A stretch of 64,000 nucleotides of DNA from Aeromicrobium sp. Root236 (lineage in GTDB: Bacteria; Actinomycetota; Actinomycetes; Propionibacteriales; Nocardioidaceae). A program made the translations under genes and the position numbers. Below are positions 45,112 through 53,092 of the stretch, piece after piece (positions within the stretch are counted from its first letter, which is position 1; the number at the start of each line of letters is the position of its first letter). The stretch is taken from the NCBI RefSeq assembly GCF_001428805.1, contig NZ_LMIS01000001.1, positions 806,001 through 870,000 of the forward strand. Reading direction: 5' to 3'. Below the pieces are notes generated by a model, which ran no database searches, had not been told where the DNA came from, and was given only the letters and a program-made list of their open reading frames with translations.

Positions 45112-46414
45112 TCTCCTGCAGTGCCCCATCTACATTGGCGGGAGTCGATCCTACGAGTGCCTTCCAGCGCTCGCCGGAGCGCGCCATTTGCGAACGCAGC
45201 ACATGGTACGCGACCCCAACATTGACGCCGTTGCCCATCTGCTTGTAAGTGAGCGCATCGGTCTGGCCGGGGAACTCGAACGTGTCGGGTAGTCCTTGCA
45301 GGCGCGCAGCTTCGCGGGGCGTCAAGCGTCGAAGTGGGGCACCCAGGATCGTCGTCTGCGTGATGGCTACCAAAGCTGGCACATAGGTAGGTCGCTTTGC
45401 GCGAATGCCAGAAGGGCGGAAGTGCATGATGCATTCCTCGAGCGAGGCTGCGTCCTGCGCCTGCCACTCGAACTTACGTCGGGACGGTGGCAGGTCAGCC
45501 AGACCGTTGAACTCCTGAAGCCAGGGATCAAGGACGCCTCGGTACTGGGTGTAGAACTCAGCATTCTTGCGGAGGAAGTTCGCCTTCCAGCGAGGCGTGT
45601 CCTCAGGGATGAAGAGGTCGTCTTCGTGGACGAAGGCGTCGACCCAGACGGGAAAGCCCGGAAGCTTTGGAACGCCGAGCTCACGGAGCCGACGCACAAA
45701 CTCCGACCACACGTGGACCCAGTGCTGCTCGGCCTCTGTAAGTTCATAGTTGGCACGGTCAGCAATCTCGTCTTCTGCCTCGAGAATCTCGTCCTTCAGC
45801 GACCATTGCTGCGGGTCCCAGCCTGGCAACGGGCGGTTGGTGACGATCGGCTCGACCTCGTCGTGCGCTGTCTCATCGCCGACGTAGGTGCCGACGATGA
45901 AGACGCGCTCACGGATCTGTGGGCGCCCACCCATGTCAGGCGGCAAGAGGTGTGGTGAGAAGACTGCCGGCGTGGACGAGACCTGGTAGCCGAGATCGCG
46001 CAGGCTGCGGATGATGACGTCCCACTCGTGCGTGTGGCGAGGTCCGGCGATGTTGCGGACGTTCTCGAGCAGAACGAGCGAGGGTCGGTGCTCTTCTAGG
46101 ATCCGGCAGATGTTCCAGAAGAGGGTGCCCCGAGCCTCGTCCATCCCCCGCTGGAAGCCTGACTTGGAGAAGGGCTGGCACGGGAAACCGGCCGCCAGCA
46201 CGTCGTGCTTCGGGACCTTCACGACTGGGTCCGTCTCGGGGACGATGTCACCATGCACACGCATGTTCCAGTTGTGCTGGTAGATCTTGGCAGCTGCTTC
46301 GTCGATCTCCGAGGCGTAGACGCACTCACCGCCGAGCGCGCTCAGAGCCGCGTGGAAACCGCCGATGCCGGCGAAGAGGTCGATGAAGGTGAAGGCTGGG
46401 TCTTTCGAGCTCAT
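45092..46414 (-). CDS. dcm: DNA (cytosine-5) methyltransferase
   Basis: 440 residues with all main motifs: I FIDLFAGIGGFHAAL, IV AGFPCQPFSKSG with catalytic Cys, VI LLENVRN, VIII PQIRERVFIVG, and X KQMGNGVNVGVAYHVL. The region between VIII and IX (about 185-330) is the target-recognition domain. It has no overlap with known specificity that I can assign. It should protect host DNA from the nearby endonuclease. Opposite orientation to the endonuclease and vsr. Right-most gene of the island. Confidence 0.93.
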   Translation of the reverse strand: MSSKDPAFTFIDLFAGIGGFHAALSALGGECVYASEIDEAAAKIYQHNWNMRVHGDIVPETDPVVKVPKHDVLAAGFPCQPFSKSGFQRGMDEARGTLFWNICRILEEHRPSLVLLENVRNIAGPRHTHEWDVIIRSLRDLGYQVSSTPAVFSPHLLPPDMGGRPQIRERVFIVGTYVGDETAHDEVEPIVTNRPLPGWDPQQWSLKDEILEAEDEIADRANYELTEAEQHWVHVWSEFVRRLRELGVPKLPGFPVWVDAFVHEDDLFIPEDTPRWKANFLRKNAEFYTQYRGVLDPWLQEFNGLADLPPSRRKFEWQAQDAASLEECIMHFRPSGIRAKRPTYVPALVAITQTTILGAPLRRLTPREAARLQGLPDTFEFPGQTDALTYKQMGNGVNVGVAYHVLRSQMARSGERWKALVGSTPANVDGALQEITNSVV

Positions 46415-46467
46415 GTTCGAACCCTATTCCTCTCCTCGGACAGCCTCTGGGATTGAAGTTCTGTGTT

Positions 46468-46506
46468 GTGGATGAGCCCCGACCTTGTCGGTCGGGGCTC
46501 ATCCAC
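46468..46506. terminator. Strong hairpin at the end of nrdJ / island edge
   Basis: A 17-bp perfect stem (GTGGATGAGCCCCGACC) with a TTGTC loop, 13 bases past the nrdJ stop. It separates nrdJ from the island. Confidence 0.75.
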
Positions 46507-46519
46507 GTTCACGGCTTGA

Positions 46520-49468
46520 TCAGCTGCAGCCGCTGGTGCTGCCGCAGCCTTCGCAGACGTGGCAGGAGCCGGCGGGGCGCATCTTGGTGCCGCAGGTCAT
46601 GCAGAGCGGCGAGTCGACCGCGGAGCCGGTGAGCGTCTCCAGGAGCTCGGCGCTCGTGTGGGCGGTTGCCGGGGCCGGCTTGGACGTGATCGCGATGTGC
46701 TCGACCGGGTCCGTGTCGGACTTGTCCTCGGCTTCGAGGTGACCCGTGGGCCCTTCGCTCGCAGAGCTCGCTCCCGCGACTTCGTCGCTAGGGACCGAAA
46801 TCTTGGACTCGGATCCGAGCTCCCCACCGATCAGCTCAGCGGCGGTGGTGCCTCCGGTGTTGATCGGCTCGTACGAACCCGTGTCGAGGTAGCGCTGGCG
46901 CTCCTCGGCCGAGTGGATGCCGAGGGCGGAGCGGGTCTCGAAGTCGAGGTAGTCGAGGGCCAGGCGACGGAAGGTGTAGTCCATGATCGACTGGCTCATG
47001 CGGACGTCCGGGTCGTCGGTCAGACCGGCCGGCTCGAACTTCATGTTGGTGAACTTCTGGACGAACGTCTCCAGCGGCACGCCGTACTGCAGCGAGATGC
47101 TGATGGCGATCGAGAAGGCGTCCATCATGCCGGCGAGGGTCGAGCCCTGCTTGCCGAGTTTCATGAAGATCTCGCCGAGCGAGCCGTCGGGGTGAGCGCC
47201 TGAGGTCATGTAACCCTCGGCACCACCGACGGAGAACGACGTCGTGATCGACTGGCGCGACTTCGGCAGGCGACGGCGGATCGGCTTCTCGACGATGACT
47301 TCCTTGACCTCGACCTTGGTGTCACCCGAGGACTTGGCCTCCTTGCCGTCGCTGAGCGGCTGGCCGACCTTGCAGTTGTCGCGGTAGACCGCGAGCGCCT
47401 TGAGGCCGAGCTTCCAGCCTTGGAAGTAGACGTCCTCGATCTCCTCGACCGTGGCGGTCTCGGGCAGGTTGACCGTCTTGGAGATCGCGCCGGACAGGAA
47501 CGGCTGGCAGGCAGCCATCATCAGCACGTGGCCCATCGGCTTGATGGAGCGCTGACCCATCGCGGTGTCGAAGATCTCGTAGTGCTCGGTCTTGAGTCCG
47601 GGCGCGTCGACGACGTGGCCGTTCTCGGCGATGAACTCGACGATCGCCTCGATCGTCTCGCCGGTGTAGCCGAGCTTCTTGAGCGCCGCCGGGATCGTCT
47701 GGTTGACGATCTGCATCGAGCCGCCACCCACGAGCTTCTTGAACTTGACCAGCGAGAAGTCCGGCTCGATGCCGGTCGTGTCGCAGTCCATCATGAAGCC
47801 GATGGTGCCGGTCGGCGCGAGGACGGACGCCTGGCTGTTGCGCCATCCGTTCTTCTGGCCGATCTCGAGGTTGAGCTTCCACTGCTTGGCAGCCTCACGG
47901 TGCACCGCGATGTCGATCGAGTGCATCGTGCGGATCTCGTCGTTGGCGGCCTGGTGCTTGCGCATGACGCGCTCGTGCGCCGAGGCGTTCTGAGCGAAGC
48001 CGTCGTAGGGGCCGACGACGCCGGCGAGCTCGGCCGAGCGACGGTAGGACGTACCGGTCATCAGCGACGTGATCGCACCGGCGAGGGCACGGCCACCGTC
48101 GGAGTCGTAGGCCAGACCCGACGCCATGAGCAGCGCGCCGAGGTTGGCGAAGCCGATGCCGAGCTGGCGGTAGGCGCGCGTGGTCTCGCCGATCGCCTCG
48201 GTCGGGAAGTCCGCGAAGCAGATCGAGATGTCCATCGCGGTGATGATGAACTCGGTCGCCTTGACGAACGTCTCGGTGTCGAACGAGCCGTCGTCCTTGA
48301 GGAACTTCAGCAGGTTGAGGCTGGCGAGGTTGCACGACGAGTTGTCGAGGTGCATGTACTCCGAGCACGGGTTGGACGCCGTGATGCGGCCCGCCTCGGG
48401 CGAGGTGTGCCAGTCGTTGATCGTGCCGTCGTACTGGATACCGGGGTCGGCGCACGCCCAGGCAGCCTGCGCGATGTCCTCCCACAGCTTGCGGGCGTCG
48501 ACGGTCTCGATGACCTCACCGGTCGTACGGGCGCGGAGCCCGAACTCGGTGCCCTGCTCGACGGCGCGCATGAACTCGTCGTTGACGCGGATCGAGTTGT
48601 TGGCGTTCTGGTACTGGACGCTGGTGATGTCGGCGCCGCCGAGGTCCATGTCGTAGCCGGCGTCACGGAGGACGCGGATCTTGTCCTCCTCGCGGGCCTT
48701 GGTCTCGACGAACTCCTGGATGTCGGGGTGATCGACGTCGAGCACGACCATCTTGGCCGCGCGACGCGTGGCGCCACCGGACTTGATCGTGCCGGCGGAC
48801 GCGTCGGCGCCGCGCATGAACGAGACGGGACCCGAAGCGGTGCCGCCGGAGGAGCGGAGCAGCTCCTTGGACGAGCGGATGCGGCTCAGGTTGAGGCCGG
48901 CACCGGAGCCACCCTTGAAGATCAGGCCCTCTTCCTTGTACCAGTTGAGGATCGAGTCCATCGAGTCATCCACCGCGAGGATGAAGCAGGCGCTGACCTG
49001 CTGCGGGCTCGACGTGCCGACGTTGAACCACACCGGGCTGTTGAAGCTGAAGACCTGGTGCAGGAGCATGTGCGTCAGCTCGTGCTCGAAGATCGTCGCG
49101 TCGTCCTCGGTGGCGAAGTAGCCGTGCTCGCGACCGGCCTTGGTGTAGGTCAGCACGACGCGGTCGAGGAGCTGCTTGAGGCTCTGCTCACGCTCGGGCG
49201 AGCCGACGGCGCCGCGGAAGTACTTGGTCGTGACGATCGTGGAGGCGTTGACGCTCCAGAAGTCGGGGAACTCCACACCGCGCTGCTCGAAGACGTTCTC
49301 GCCGGTCTTCCAGTTGGTCTGCACGACGTCGCGACGTTCCCAGGTGACGGCGTCGTACGGGTGCACCCCCTCGGTCGTGTAGACGCGCTGGATCTTGAGG
49401 GCGGCGTTGCCCTTCTTGCCAGCAGTCTTGCGCGAGGACCCCGAGGGTCCGCTGACCGTTTCCGTCAT
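46520..49468 (-). CDS. nrdJ: Class II (B12-dependent) ribonucleotide reductase
   Basis: 982 residues, typical for actinobacterial NrdJ. Landmarks: NSPVWFNVG, FKGGSGAGLNLSRIRSS, SGGATRRAAKMV, the active-site block NPCSEYMHLDNSSCNLASLN, APTGTIGFMMDCDTTGIEPDF and KPMGHVLMMAACQPFLSGA. It reduces ribonucleotides with adenosylcobalamin. The C-terminus ends in a CxxC...CxxC zinc module (CMTCGTKM, CHVCEGCG). The Ser/Glu linker before it (residues 892-906) is encoded by a dispersed repeat. AGGAGCAC precedes the ATG. Second gene of the nrdR-nrdJ operon. Confidence 0.97.
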   Translation of the reverse strand: MTETVSGPSGSSRKTAGKKGNAALKIQRVYTTEGVHPYDAVTWERRDVVQTNWKTGENVFEQRGVEFPDFWSVNASTIVTTKYFRGAVGSPEREQSLKQLLDRVVLTYTKAGREHGYFATEDDATIFEHELTHMLLHQVFSFNSPVWFNVGTSSPQQVSACFILAVDDSMDSILNWYKEEGLIFKGGSGAGLNLSRIRSSKELLRSSGGTASGPVSFMRGADASAGTIKSGGATRRAAKMVVLDVDHPDIQEFVETKAREEDKIRVLRDAGYDMDLGGADITSVQYQNANNSIRVNDEFMRAVEQGTEFGLRARTTGEVIETVDARKLWEDIAQAAWACADPGIQYDGTINDWHTSPEAGRITASNPCSEYMHLDNSSCNLASLNLLKFLKDDGSFDTETFVKATEFIITAMDISICFADFPTEAIGETTRAYRQLGIGFANLGALLMASGLAYDSDGGRALAGAITSLMTGTSYRRSAELAGVVGPYDGFAQNASAHERVMRKHQAANDEIRTMHSIDIAVHREAAKQWKLNLEIGQKNGWRNSQASVLAPTGTIGFMMDCDTTGIEPDFSLVKFKKLVGGGSMQIVNQTIPAALKKLGYTGETIEAIVEFIAENGHVVDAPGLKTEHYEIFDTAMGQRSIKPMGHVLMMAACQPFLSGAISKTVNLPETATVEEIEDVYFQGWKLGLKALAVYRDNCKVGQPLSDGKEAKSSGDTKVEVKEVIVEKPIRRRLPKSRQSITTSFSVGGAEGYMTSGAHPDGSLGEIFMKLGKQGSTLAGMMDAFSIAISISLQYGVPLETFVQKFTNMKFEPAGLTDDPDVRMSQSIMDYTFRRLALDYLDFETRSALGIHSAEERQRYLDTGSYEPINTGGTTAAELIGGELGSESKISVPSDEVAGASSASEGPTGHLEAEDKSDTDPVEHIAITSKPAPATAHTSAELLETLTGSAVDSPLCMTCGTKMRPAGSCHVCEGCGSTSGCS
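46751..46793. repeat. In-frame copy of the CTTCGCTCGCAGAGCTCGCT repeat in nrdJ
   Basis: The first 26 bases are identical to one arm of the 52-bp inverted repeat beside the GIY-YIG gene (62056-62081); it then shows GCGACTTCGTCGC in place of the longer palindrome and ends CTAGGG like the other copies. It encodes SDEVAGASSASEG in the NrdJ linker. Confidence 0.85.
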
Positions 49469-49519
49469 GAGAGTGCTCCTATTTCGCGGTGATGGTGGTG
49501 GTGTTTCTGTTGTCTCGGT

Positions 49520-49538
49520 GGTTTCGACAGGCTCAACC
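49520..49538. repeat. TTTCGACAGGCTCAA element between nrdR and nrdJ
   Basis: GGTTTCGACAGGCTCAACC is a further single copy of the dispersed element; its ends GGTT/AACC are complementary. It lies in the 78-bp gap of the operon. Confidence 0.8.
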
Positions 49539-49546
49539 AGCGGGAC

Positions 49547-50044
49547 TCAGGTCTGGTGTTGGTCCTTCGTCGCGGTGTGCTCGGCGAGCTCACCGTCGGC
49601 GCCGGCCGCCATGAGGCTGGCGATCTCGTCGGCGAAGTCATCGGCCGACTCGAACTGCTTGTAGACGCTGGCGAATCGCAGGTAGGCGACCTCGTCGAGG
49701 CTCTTGAGGGGCTCGAGGATGGCGAGGCCGACCTCGTGGGCCGGGACCTCCGCGCATCCGGAGTCGCGAAGCGTGTCCTCGACCTGCTGGCCGAGTCGCG
49801 CCAGGTCGTCGTCGTCGACCGGTCGGCCCTTGCAGGCCTTGCGGACGCCGGCGATGGCCTTGTCACGGACGAAGGGCTCGGTGGCGCCGGAGCGCTTGAC
49901 GACCGTGAGCTGCATCTGCTCGATCGTGGTGAACCGCTTCTCGCAGGCGGAGCAGACCCGGCGACGGCGGATGGCTCCACCTTCGTCGGCGACACGGCTG
50001 TCGAGAACCCGGGTGTCGGTGTTCTTGCAGAACGGACAATGCAT
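49547..50044 (-). CDS. nrdR: Transcriptional repressor NrdR
   Basis: 165 residues from ATG 50044 (AAGGAG eight bases upstream). N-terminal zinc ribbon [15 protein letters not shown]...[15 protein letters not shown] and the following ATP-cone ([29 protein letters not shown]) are diagnostic. The cone senses ATP/dATP and controls DNA binding at NrdR boxes. Tail of about 20 extra residues is Ala/Glu-rich. Directly upstream of its main target, nrdJ. Confidence 0.96.
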   Translation of the reverse strand: MHCPFCKNTDTRVLDSRVADEGGAIRRRRVCSACEKRFTTIEQMQLTVVKRSGATEPFVRDKAIAGVRKACKGRPVDDDDLARLGQQVEDTLRDSGCAEVPAHEVGLAILEPLKSLDEVAYLRFASVYKQFESADDFADEIASLMAAGADGELAEHTATKDQHQT

Positions 50045-50389
50045 GTCGGTCAACTCCTTCCCATACAAGGGGCTTGGCCCGAAAAGTTGTCCCCCGATGG
50101 GGACAAGTGGTGTGGAAGCCGTGTGGATTCCGCCGATTTTCGGTGTGTAACTCCCCACAACATGTGGAGAACTACATTGGTGTAACTACTAGATCTAGTG
50201 CCACTGTACGCCGGTGGTGGGGCCCGTGCAACACGATTCCGGGAACCTAGGACACTTTCTGGATGGGGCCGCGTCATTGCAGGTCAGACCCCATTTGGTC
50301 GCCAAAATTACGGCGTGTCGAAACCCTCCAGACACACCTGTATCAACGCTTTTCGGCTCTCCCGTATGCCCTGGAGAGCCGCACCACCC
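50045..50389. other. 345-bp control region upstream of nrdR
   Basis: Contains the nrdR promoter, several dyads near it (ACTAGATCTAGT at 50188-50199; CCACA-ACA-TGTGG at 50155-50167) and otherwise non-coding DNA up to the end of the zinc-ribbon gene. No B12-riboswitch core elements were recognised. Confidence 0.6.
50186..50231 (-). promoter_or_regulatory. nrdRJ promoter with NrdR-box-like palindrome at the start point
   Basis: TTGCAC (50231-50226), exactly 17 bp, then TACAGT (50208-50203). The palindrome ACTAGATCTAGT (50188-50199) falls at +1 to +15 and resembles half of the published NrdR box; ACACCAATGTAGTT (50183-50170) and CCACA-N3-TGTGG lie further on. Auto-repression by NrdR is the natural reading. 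Confidence 0.6.
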
Positions 50390-51238
50390 CTAGTGGTGGT
50401 GTGCCCAGCGGAGGAAGGCTGCGGCGTGGTGGAGGTCGGCGAAACCGTCGCCCAGCAGCTCGACCAGCAGGTCGTTGCTCCACACGCCGAGGCGGCCGAT
50501 CGTCCACGACGTCAGGTCGACGTCGGCGAGCTCCAGGCCGTACAACGACTCGACGATCGCGCGCTTGTCGGAGTACGTGACGATCGGCAGGAACCGGTCG
50601 GGATCGGCGACCGCGAGGGTCTTGGTGAGCAGGGCTTCGCCCCACCCGGGCATCGAGTAGGCGAAGCCCTGGTCGACGAGGTTGCTGAACCGGTCCTCGA
50701 GCTCGCCGGGCCCGCGCAGCAGGTGCGCGGTCACCGCGCGTACGCGGCGGGCGCCCTCGAGCTCACCGAGCAGGACCCACGCCTTGTCGAACTCCGTCGG
50801 GTCCCCCGTGCTCGCGCCGGTCTGGTCGTCGGCGAACAGCTTGAGGTCGTAGATCGTCGCCTTGTCGAGCCCGTCAGCGGAGAAGACCCACGTGAACTTG
50901 GCCCAGTGGCGCACGACGAGGGGATCCGGCTCGTACGGGGTCGCGAGGAACTCCTGCTTCAGTGCCTCGACGCGCTCCAGCGCCGCAGCGTCGACGTCGG
51001 TCGCCTTGGGGAACTGCGGCACGACGTACGCGATGGGCCGCGGCGCCACGACCGTGCTGGCTGCCCGGCGCGGCGTGCTCTTGCGCGTCGCGGCCGGCTT
51101 GGGCTCCGGCGTCGGGGAGCCGAACGGGAACGTGAACTTGCAGTCGGTGCACTCGGCCTCCTTGCGTCCGTCGGGCAGGGTGCGGAGCACCACGACATCG
51201 TCCTCGCGGACGCACAACGGACACACGATCAAAGCCAT
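50390..51238 (-). CDS. Hypothetical protein with N-terminal zinc ribbon (282 aa)
   Basis: CPLCVREDDVVVLRTLPDGRKEAECTDC forms a CxxC...CxxC zinc ribbon in the first 33 residues, followed by a Pro/Arg linker (EPKPAATRKSTPRRAAS). The remaining 200 residues are mixed alpha/beta with PNxF-like repeats such as FAYSMPGWGEALLTKTLAVADP and VESLYGLELADVDL. No catalytic motif is recognisable. Not obviously linked to nrdR, 345 bp away. Confidence 0.78.
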   Translation of the reverse strand: MALIVCPLCVREDDVVVLRTLPDGRKEAECTDCKFTFPFGSPTPEPKPAATRKSTPRRAASTVVAPRPIAYVVPQFPKATDVDAAALERVEALKQEFLATPYEPDPLVVRHWAKFTWVFSADGLDKATIYDLKLFADDQTGASTGDPTEFDKAWVLLGELEGARRVRAVTAHLLRGPGELEDRFSNLVDQGFAYSMPGWGEALLTKTLAVADPDRFLPIVTYSDKRAIVESLYGLELADVDLTSWTIGRLGVWSNDLLVELLGDGFADLHHAAAFLRWAHHH

Positions 51239-51318
51239 GTCGCAACCGTATGCCGACGTGTGAGCGCCGCTTCGATGGGTAGGCCTTGATCGACGTCACG
51301 GAGCAGTCCCCACAGACC

Positions 51319-51353
51319 GAAGCCCCGGCGATACCCAGGTCCGCCGGGGCTTC
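51319..51353. repeat. 12-bp-stem hairpin between divergent genes
   Basis: GAAGCCCCGGCG pairs with CGCCGGGGCTTC around an 11-base loop. It has the look of a terminator but no gene ends there, since both neighbours are transcribed away from it. The rest of the 278-bp gap carries the YCII/ECF promoter. Confidence 0.5.
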
Positions 51354-51438
51354 GTGGTGCCCAACCCCGACTTCTGAAGCGTTGAGGCGCACAAAACGGC
51401 GCAAAGTGGTGCGCACGTCATCAAAAGTCGGGGGCTGG

Positions 51439-51466
51439 TGTCGATTTCCTCGTGTCCCGTTCGTGT
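51439..51466 (+). promoter_or_regulatory. Candidate ECF42 self-controlled promoter
   Basis: TGTCGA (51439-51444) matches the -35 element reported for ECF42 sigma factors; a CGT-containing -10 (TCGTGT, 51461-51466) lies 16 bp further and the YCII gene starts 50 bp later. This would let the sigma factor drive its own operon. Confidence 0.4.
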
Positions 51467-51516
51467 AGGTGGTGAGAGGCTGGCAACAGGCCGGCCCGCA
51501 CACAGGAGGCACCACC

Positions 51517-51867
51517 ATGACGCAGTACGTGCTCAACGTCATCGAACCCGTGATGGAACCGGGGTTCACTCCCCCTCCGGAGTTCCTCGAGCCGATCATG
51601 CGCAAGCTCGCGATCGTCAACGACGAGCTCCAGGCGTCCGGCCAGTGGGTGTTCGCCGGCGGGCTCACCGGCCCCGAGGCGACCACCGTCGTACGCCATC
51701 AGGACGGCGAGACGCTCATGACCGACGGACCGTACGTCGAGGGCAAGGAGCATGTCGGCGGTTTCACGATCGTCGACTCCCCCGACCTCGACGCAGCACT
51801 GGCGTGGGCCGGGAAGTACGCCGAGGCGACCGGCCTGGCGATCGAAGTACGCCCGTTCCGCCGCTGA
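51517..51867 (+). CDS. YCII/DGPF-domain protein
   Basis: 116 residues from ATG 51517 (CAGGAGG site). [28 protein letters not shown] is the DGPF signature of YCII-type proteins, which almost always accompany ECF42 sigma factors, as here. Small ferredoxin-like fold. Its reaction is not known. The stop at 51867 lies two bases before the sigma-factor GTG. Confidence 0.92.
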   Translation: MTQYVLNVIEPVMEPGFTPPPEFLEPIMRKLAIVNDELQASGQWVFAGGLTGPEATTVVRHQDGETLMTDGPYVEGKEHVGGFTIVDSPDLDAALAWAGKYAEATGLAIEVRPFRR

Positions 51868-51868
51868 C

Positions 51869-53083
51869 GTGACGACCGACGACGCCGGCATCGCGCGCGT
51901 GTTCCGCGAGGAGCACGGTCGCGCGGTGGCCGTCCTGGCCCGTGTCTTCGGCGACCTCGACATCGCCGAGGACGCGGTCCAGGAGGCGTTCGCCGTCGCC
52001 GTCGAGCGCTGGCCCGCCGACGGCACACCGGCCAGTCCGAGCGGCTGGATCATCACCACCGCCCGCCGCCGGGCGATCGACCGACTCCGGCGCGAGGCTC
52101 ACCGCGACGACAAGCACGCCCAGGCAGCACTGCTGCTCGAGCAGGACGCACCGAAGGAGGAGGGACCCGTGACCGACGACCGGCTCCGCCTCATCTTCAC
52201 GTGCTGCCACCCGGCGCTCTCCCCCGCCGCCCGCGTCGCCCTGACGCTGCGGATGCTCGGCGGGCTGACCACGCCGGAGATCGCGCGAGCGTTCCTCGTG
52301 CCGGAGCCGACGATGGCGCAACGGCTCGTGCGCGCGAAGGGCAAGATCCGCGACGCGCGCATCCCCTACCGCGTGCCCCGCGACGCCGACCTGCCCGACC
52401 GGCTCCGTGGCGTGCTCGCGGTCGTCTACCTCGTGTTCAACGAGGGCTACACCGCCAGCTCGGGCACCGACCTCGTACGCGGCGACCTGTGCGCCGAGGC
52501 GATCCGGCTCGGCCGGTTGCTGGTCGACCTGATGCCCGACGAGCCCGAGGCCGTCGGGCTGCTCGCCCTGATGCTGCTCAACGACTCGCGGCGGTCCGCG
52601 CGTACGTCCGACGGTGAGCTCGTGCTGCTCGCCGACCAGGACCGCACGCAGTGGGACCGCGAGCAGATCGCCGAGGGCCACGACCTCGTACGCCGTTGCG
52701 TCCGGCGAGGCCAGCCCGGGCCCTACCAGCTGCAGGCCGCGATCGCCGCCGTGCACAGCGACGCCGCGACGGCCGCCGACACCGACTGGGGCCAGATCGT
52801 CCAGCTCTACGACCACCTGCTGCGGCTCGCGCCGAGCCCGGTCGCCGCGCTCAACCGTGCCGTCGCCGTGGCCGAGGTCGACGGGCCGGACGCCGGGCTG
52901 CGCATCGTCGAGGAGCTCGACCTCGACGGGTTCGCTTTGTTCCACGCGATCCGGGCCGACCTGCTGCGACGTGCCGGACGTACGGACGAGGCCGTGACGG
53001 CGTACGACCGGGCGATCGAGCTGAACGAGAACGCGGTGGAACGCGCGTTCCTGGCCGATCGGCGCGACGCGTTGCGCCCCTAA
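51869..53083 (+). CDS. ECF42-type RNA polymerase sigma factor with C-terminal extension
   Basis: 404 residues from GTG 51869. Sigma2 ([39 protein letters not shown]) and sigma4 ([39 protein letters not shown]) are canonical. The long C-terminal part (about 190-404) is helical and TPR-like ([14 protein letters not shown] block and [26 protein letters not shown]), typical of ECF42. No anti-sigma gene is present; the extension itself is thought to control the factor. Operon with the YCII gene. Confidence 0.92.
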   Translation: MTTDDAGIARVFREEHGRAVAVLARVFGDLDIAEDAVQEAFAVAVERWPADGTPASPSGWIITTARRRAIDRLRREAHRDDKHAQAALLLEQDAPKEEGPVTDDRLRLIFTCCHPALSPAARVALTLRMLGGLTTPEIARAFLVPEPTMAQRLVRAKGKIRDARIPYRVPRDADLPDRLRGVLAVVYLVFNEGYTASSGTDLVRGDLCAEAIRLGRLLVDLMPDEPEAVGLLALMLLNDSRRSARTSDGELVLLADQDRTQWDREQIAEGHDLVRRCVRRGQPGPYQLQAAIAAVHSDAATAADTDWGQIVQLYDHLLRLAPSPVAALNRAVAVAEVDGPDAGLRIVEELDLDGFALFHAIRADLLRRAGRTDEAVTAYDRAIELNENAVERAFLADRRDALRP

Positions 53084-53092
53084 TATGAGTGC

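Larger units (their letters stand above)
36688..46440. other. Lower-GC defence-like genomic island
   Basis: From the broken ppdK to just before nrdJ the DNA is visibly poorer in G+C (frequent AAA, ATT, TTG and GAA codons) and lacks the CGTACG-rich style of its surroundings. Its eight genes are ATPase, two-component, ParB-like, nuclease-like and restriction-modification genes. No integrase or clear flanking direct repeat was found, so the mechanism of entry is unknown. Confidence 0.75.

Noticed and set aside
36688-46440. Island as a prophage or integrative element
   Set aside because: No integrase, phage structural gene, tRNA target or convincing flanking repeat was found.
47420-49492. 690-codon open frame on the + strand opposite nrdJ
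   Set aside because: GC-rich third positions of nrdJ keep the antisense frame open; composition is Arg/Val/Leu-rich with no domain, and nrdJ itself is certain.
50045-50389. Cobalamin riboswitch upstream of nrdR
   Set aside because: GCCACTG occurs but on the wrong strand for nrdR and without the other conserved helices.
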